Of a stretch of 8,796 nt of DNA, positions 5,725 to 8,796 are shown piece by piece; the stretch's first letter is position 1, and every line of letters starts with the position of its first letter. Source of the DNA: Alistipes sp. (GTDB lineage Bacteria > Bacteroidota > Bacteroidia > Bacteroidales > Rikenellaceae); NCBI GenBank assembly GCA_017559615.1, contig JAFYRB010000067.1:1-8796 (forward strand), given 5' to 3'. Under the pieces are notes generated by a model. It was not told the DNA's origin, made no database searches, and saw only the letters and a program-made list of their open reading frames with translations. The position numbers were made by a program, and so were the translations under genes.

Positions 5725-7656
5725 ATGAATAAGAATACTATTATTGGCATTGTGCTGATGATTGCTCTGTTTGTAGGCTTCTCGTTCTACCAGAGCTATG
5801 AGATGGAAAAGCAGCAGGAGATTCTCAACCAGAAGGCAAAAACAGAGCAGGCAGAGCGCGCTAAGCGTATCGCCGAGGCTGAGGCAGAGCGTCTACTCGA
5901 GGAGCAGATGACCGAAGAGGAGCGCTTCACTCGTGATTCAATTGCTAATGTCGAGCGTATGAACGCCGAGGTATACCACCACGGCTCTACACTCTACGCT
6001 GCTACACAGGGTAGCGAGGAGGTTGTAACCATCGAGAATGAGTTTATGAGCGTTGCGTTCAATAACCTCGGAGGTAAGGTTGCGAACGTTACCCTTAAGA
6101 ACTACACCCGCTATGAGGAGGGTGAGCGTGATGAGTTGGTGCAGCTTATGGTACCAAATAGCGCAAAGATGGGTATCTCACTCTATCGCAATGGCGCAGA
6201 GCAGGCACTTAATACCAATGACTACTTCTTTACTCCATCGATTGAGACTCTCGAGAATCGCACAGTTGTTACTATGCACCTCGACGTGGAGCGCGATGCT
6301 TGGGTAGAGTATGTATACACCGTACACAACACTGGCGATGCAAGTCGCGACTACTTGGTAGACTTCACCATTCGCCAGCATAACGTAGCCTCAATGCTTC
6401 GTGGCAACGAGATTTCGTTGGGCTGGAGCAACCGCTCACTAAAGAACGAGCGTAGCTTCCAGAACGAGGCTATGGCAACAACAATTGCATACTCGGAGGA
6501 TGGCGACGTTGACGAGCTTGACTCGGATGGCGAGCGCGAGAGCATCGAGGAGCTTAATTGGGTTGCATTCAAGCAGCAGTACTTCTCTTCAGCGTTTATC
6601 GCCCAGCAGAACTTCACAGCTGCAATGAGCTTCAAGAGCGCAAAGAACGAAAACTCTGGATTTATTAAGGAGTTTGATGCCTTGATCAGCATCCCTTACA
6701 CCGAGGGTGCAGAGCAGTATAACTTCGCATTCTACTATGGTCCTAACGACTATCGCATTATGCGCGATGTTGAGTTTATGGGCAAGAAGGCTGACCTTCA
6801 GGAGATTATCCCTATGGGTGGTGTATTGATTGGTTGGTGGAATAAGTTTATCACAATCCCTATCTTCCACTGGTTGAGCAACCACGGTCTTGGCTTCGGT
6901 CTTATCATCCTTCTTCTCACACTCTTCGTGAAGATGGTAATCCTGCCACTCACATACAAGAGTTATATGTCAACCGCGAAGATGCGTGCTATTCGTCCTG
7001 AGATTGAGGCTATCAACCAGAAGTATCCTAACCCTGACGATGCTATGAAGAAGCAGCAGGCTACGATGGAGCTTTACCAGAAGGTGGGTATCAACCCTAT
7101 GGGCGGCTGCTTGCCACTTCTTATCCAGATGCCTATCCTTTGGGCTATGTTCCGCTTCTTCCCAGCAAGTATCGAGCTTCGTGGCGAGGGTTTCTTGTGG
7201 GCCGACGACCTCTCGACATACGATAGCGTTGTGGAGCTTCCATTCAACATCCCATTCTATGGCGACCACATCAGCCTCTTTGCGTTGTTGATGACCTTGG
7301 CATTGTTCGGCTACTCGTTCATCTCATACAAGCAGCAGGCAGCCTCAACCGCTGGTCAGCCAGGTGCGGGAATGATGAAGTTTATGATGGTCTACTTTAT
7401 GCCATTGATGATGCTCTGCGTGATGAATAGCTTCTCTGCGGGATTGTGCTACTACTACTTCCTATCGCAGATTTTCACTATGATTATTATGTTTGCTATT
7501 CGCCGTAGCGTCAACGACGAGAAGATTCGTGAGAAGCTTCTTACGCATAAGCCACGCAAGAAGTCACGCTTCCAGGAGCGTTACGAGGAGGCGCTAAAGC
7601 AGCAGCAGGAGCAGATGACCATAAATCGTGAGATGCGTCGCCAGCAGCGTCGCTAA
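5725..7656 (+). CDS. yidC: Membrane protein insertase YidC/Oxa1
   Basis: Inserts and folds inner-membrane proteins, alone or with SecYEG. The 643-residue protein has the Gram-negative layout. An N-terminal transmembrane anchor (about 4-23) is followed by a charged, Glu-rich helix (about 27-75), a large periplasmic beta domain (about 85-360), and the conserved insertase core. Core membrane segments lie near 388-410, 456-479, 516-535 and 551-592, the last probably two. Diagnostic motifs are LPLTYKSYMSTAKMR and INPMGGCLPLLIQMPILWAMF. The groove position that is Arg366 in E. coli appears to be K403 here (LFVKMVILPLT), keeping a positive charge; I recall Lys in other Bacteroidetes. The C-terminal tail (about 605-643) is basic and Gln-rich (KPRKKSRF, RRQQRR), which fits ribosome contact. 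It is the last gene of the unit, followed after 24 bp by a terminator. It is not beside rpmH-rnpA, the usual place in many other bacteria. Confidence 0.97.
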   Translation: MNKNTIIGIVLMIALFVGFSFYQSYEMEKQQEILNQKAKTEQAERAKRIAEAEAERLLEEQMTEEERFTRDSIANVERMNAEVYHHGSTLYAATQGSEEVVTIENEFMSVAFNNLGGKVANVTLKNYTRYEEGERDELVQLMVPNSAKMGISLYRNGAEQALNTNDYFFTPSIETLENRTVVTMHLDVERDAWVEYVYTVHNTGDASRDYLVDFTIRQHNVASMLRGNEISLGWSNRSLKNERSFQNEAMATTIAYSEDGDVDELDSDGERESIEELNWVAFKQQYFSSAFIAQQNFTAAMSFKSAKNENSGFIKEFDALISIPYTEGAEQYNFAFYYGPNDYRIMRDVEFMGKKADLQEIIPMGGVLIGWWNKFITIPIFHWLSNHGLGFGLIILLLTLFVKMVILPLTYKSYMSTAKMRAIRPEIEAINQKYPNPDDAMKKQQATMELYQKVGINPMGGCLPLLIQMPILWAMFRFFPASIELRGEGFLWADDLSTYDSVVELPFNIPFYGDHISLFALLMTLALFGYSFISYKQQAASTAGQPGAGMMKFMMVYFMPLMMLCVMNSFSAGLCYYYFLSQIFTMIIMFAIRRSVNDEKIREKLLTHKPRKKSRFQERYEEALKQQQEQMTINREMRRQQRR

Positions 7657-7680
7657 TCGGACACTTATATTAATATAATA

Positions 7681-7716
7681 GGGGCGATTCCTTCGGGTGT
7701 CGCCCTTGTTATTTTA
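7681..7716 (+). terminator. Intrinsic terminator after yidC
   Basis: GGGCGA (7682-7687) pairs with TCGCCC (7700-7705). Inside, CC-TTCG-GG (7690-7697) forms a stable UUCG tetraloop, separated from the outer stem by a wobble pair and a T-T mismatch. A T-rich tract (TTGTTATTTT) follows. It lies 24 bp after the yidC stop and ends the DUF349-pyrG-yidC unit before the hydrogenase promoter. Confidence 0.85.
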
Positions 7717-7818
7717 TGCTGCTTACCACGCCACAAAGTTCAAATAACGAGATTCATAGCGACAAAATAACCAGATAACATACAAAAGCATACTTAATTA
7801 ATAAAAAGAGGTAAAAAG

Positions 7819-7851
7819 TTTGTGCGTTTGGCGTAAAAATTATTATCTTTG
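7819..7851 (+). promoter_or_regulatory. Promoter of the hydrogenase gene
   Basis: TTTG (7819-7822), a 21-nt spacer and TATCTTTG (7844-7851) match the Bacteroidetes -33/-7 consensus. The start would fall near 7856-7860, giving a short leader of about 20 nt without a Shine-Dalgarno sequence. A second TTTG at 7827-7830 is only 13 nt from the -7 box and is too close. Confidence 0.65.
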
Positions 7852-7878
7852 CTCAATTGAAAACCCAACTTTTATCGT

Positions 7879-8796
7879 ATGGCAATTAAGAATAATGTTA
7901 TGATTGTACGCCAGAGACTTCTTACGAAACTCGTAAGCCTCTGGAATGAGGGTCAGCTCGTTGAGAAGATCGACCGCTTACCTATCGAATTTAGCCCACG
8001 TAACTCACAGGTACGCGGACGTTGCTGCATCCACAAGGAGCGCGCAGTATGGAAGTATAAGTCGTTGCCTCTCTTGGGCTATGATATGACCGATGAGAGA
8101 GATGAGTTGATGCCACTCTCGGAGTATGCACAGATGGCTCTCGACCGCGAGAAGATCAAGGATAACATTATGTGCGTTATCGACGAGGCTTGTTCATCTT
8201 GCGTACGTACTAACTACGATATCACAAACCTTTGTCGTGGTTGTGTAGCACGTGCTTGTTCACACGCTTGTCCAAAGAATGCTATCGTATTCGACCCAGA
8301 GACATCACAGGGTAAGATCGACCACAGCATCTGTATCAGCTGCGGTAAGTGTCACGCTGCTTGTCCTTACCACGCTATCGTTTACATCCCTGTTCCTTGT
8401 GAGGAGGCTTGTCCTGTTGGCGCTATCTCGAAGGATGAGTATGGTGTTGAGCATATCGACGAGTCGAAGTGTATCTACTGCGGTAAGTGTATGAACGCTT
8501 GTCCTTTCGGTGCTATCTTCGAGATTTCACAGGTATTCGACATCTTGCAGGCTATCCGTCGTGGCGAGGAGGTTGTAGCAATGGTTGCTCCATCTATCCT
8601 CTCACAGTACAACGTTCCTACAGAGCAGGTATATGGTGCTATCAAGGCTATCGGTTTCAAGGATGTTATCGAGGTAGCACGTGGTGCAGAGATTACTACC
8701 GAGAAGGAGACTCACGAGTTCGCAGAGAAGATGGAGGAGGGTCAGCCATTTATGACCACATCTTGCTGTCCTTCATATATGGAGATGGCACGCAAG
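7879..8796 (+). CDS. [FeFe] hydrogenase, monomeric, group B-like, N-terminal part
   Basis: Predicted to couple reduced ferredoxin to H2 formation (or the reverse) in the cytoplasm during fermentation. The frame is open from the ATG at 7879 to the window edge: 306 residues, with the C-terminal H-cluster region missing. Residues 1-95 hold no cluster motif but include GRCCIHKERAVWKYK (47-61). The cysteine array follows: VIDEACSSC (C105, C108), C119-x2-C122-x4-C127-x3-C131-P, C152-x2-C155-x2-C158-x3-C162-P, C174-x3-C178-P, and C198-x2-C201-x2-C204-x3-C208-P. This is enough for at least three [4Fe-4S] clusters. After VAMVAPSI (232-240), TSCCPSY (294-300) matches the first H-cluster motif; by analogy with Clostridium CpI, C296 is the proton relay and C297 a ligand of the H-cluster cubane. 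The VIDEAC and RGC...ACPKNAI layout resembles the group B enzymes of gut Bacteroidales. No separate subunit or maturase is visible here. The second and third H-cluster motifs lie outside, so catalytic competence cannot be confirmed. Confidence 0.87.
   Translation, partial: MAIKNNVMIVRQRLLTKLVSLWNEGQLVEKIDRLPIEFSPRNSQVRGRCCIHKERAVWKYKSLPLLGYDMTDERDELMPLSEYAQMALDREKIKDNIMCVIDEACSSCVRTNYDITNLCRGCVARACSHACPKNAIVFDPETSQGKIDHSICISCGKCHAACPYHAIVYIPVPCEEACPVGAISKDEYGVEHIDESKCIYCGKCMNACPFGAIFEISQVFDILQAIRRGEEVVAMVAPSILSQYNVPTEQVYGAIKAIGFKDVIEVARGAEITTEKETHEFAEKMEEGQPFMTTSCCPSYMEMARK

Noticed and set aside
8252..8494. Open frame of 80 codons overlapping the hydrogenase gene
   Set aside because: It is a shifted frame inside the cysteine-rich region, rich in Ser/Val/Thr, and has no independent support.

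Overview
The window looks like chromosomal DNA from a fermentative, anaerobic member of the Bacteroidales, probably a gut organism. This rests on the protein families, on promoter-like TTTG-N19-21-TAnnTTTG sequences of the Bacteroidetes type, on A-rich leaders without Shine-Dalgarno sequences, and on the adjacency of pyrG and yidC that I recall from Bacteroides-like genomes. The genes are GC-moderate with an extreme preference for GAG over GAA, and the spacers are AT-rich. I cannot name the genus from the sequence alone.

Left part (1-1686, minus strand): an ackA acetate kinase gene followed, in its direction of transcription, by the first 147 codons of a phosphate acyltransferase of the Ptb (phosphate butyryltransferase) type, cut by the window edge. 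Together they would convert an acyl-CoA to acyl phosphate and then to the free acid with ATP gain. A 352-bp divergent spacer (1687-2038) holds promoter-like sequences for both directions, an 8-bp inverted repeat wrapped around the rightward -7 box, and a GC-rich leader hairpin.

Centre (2039-7656, plus strand): a likely three-gene unit made of a large protein with five DUF349-type repeats (function unknown), pyrG (CTP synthase) and yidC (membrane protein insertase). It is closed by a good intrinsic terminator with a UUCG tetraloop at about 7681-7716.

Right end (7819-8796, plus strand): a separate promoter drives the first 306 codons of a monomeric [FeFe] hydrogenase that resembles group B. 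It has a dense cysteine array for several [4Fe-4S] clusters and the first H-cluster motif (TSCCPSY), and is cut by the window edge. The hydrogenase and the AckA/acyltransferase pair fit one fermentative lifestyle: reduced ferredoxin disposed of as H2, and acyl-CoA converted to acid plus ATP.

No mobile element, CRISPR array, tRNA or rRNA is visible. I see no clearly undescribed system. The points most worth checking are the Ptb-type partner of AckA with an altered acyl pocket, the operator-like repeat and leader hairpin before the DUF349 gene, and the five-repeat DUF349 protein itself.
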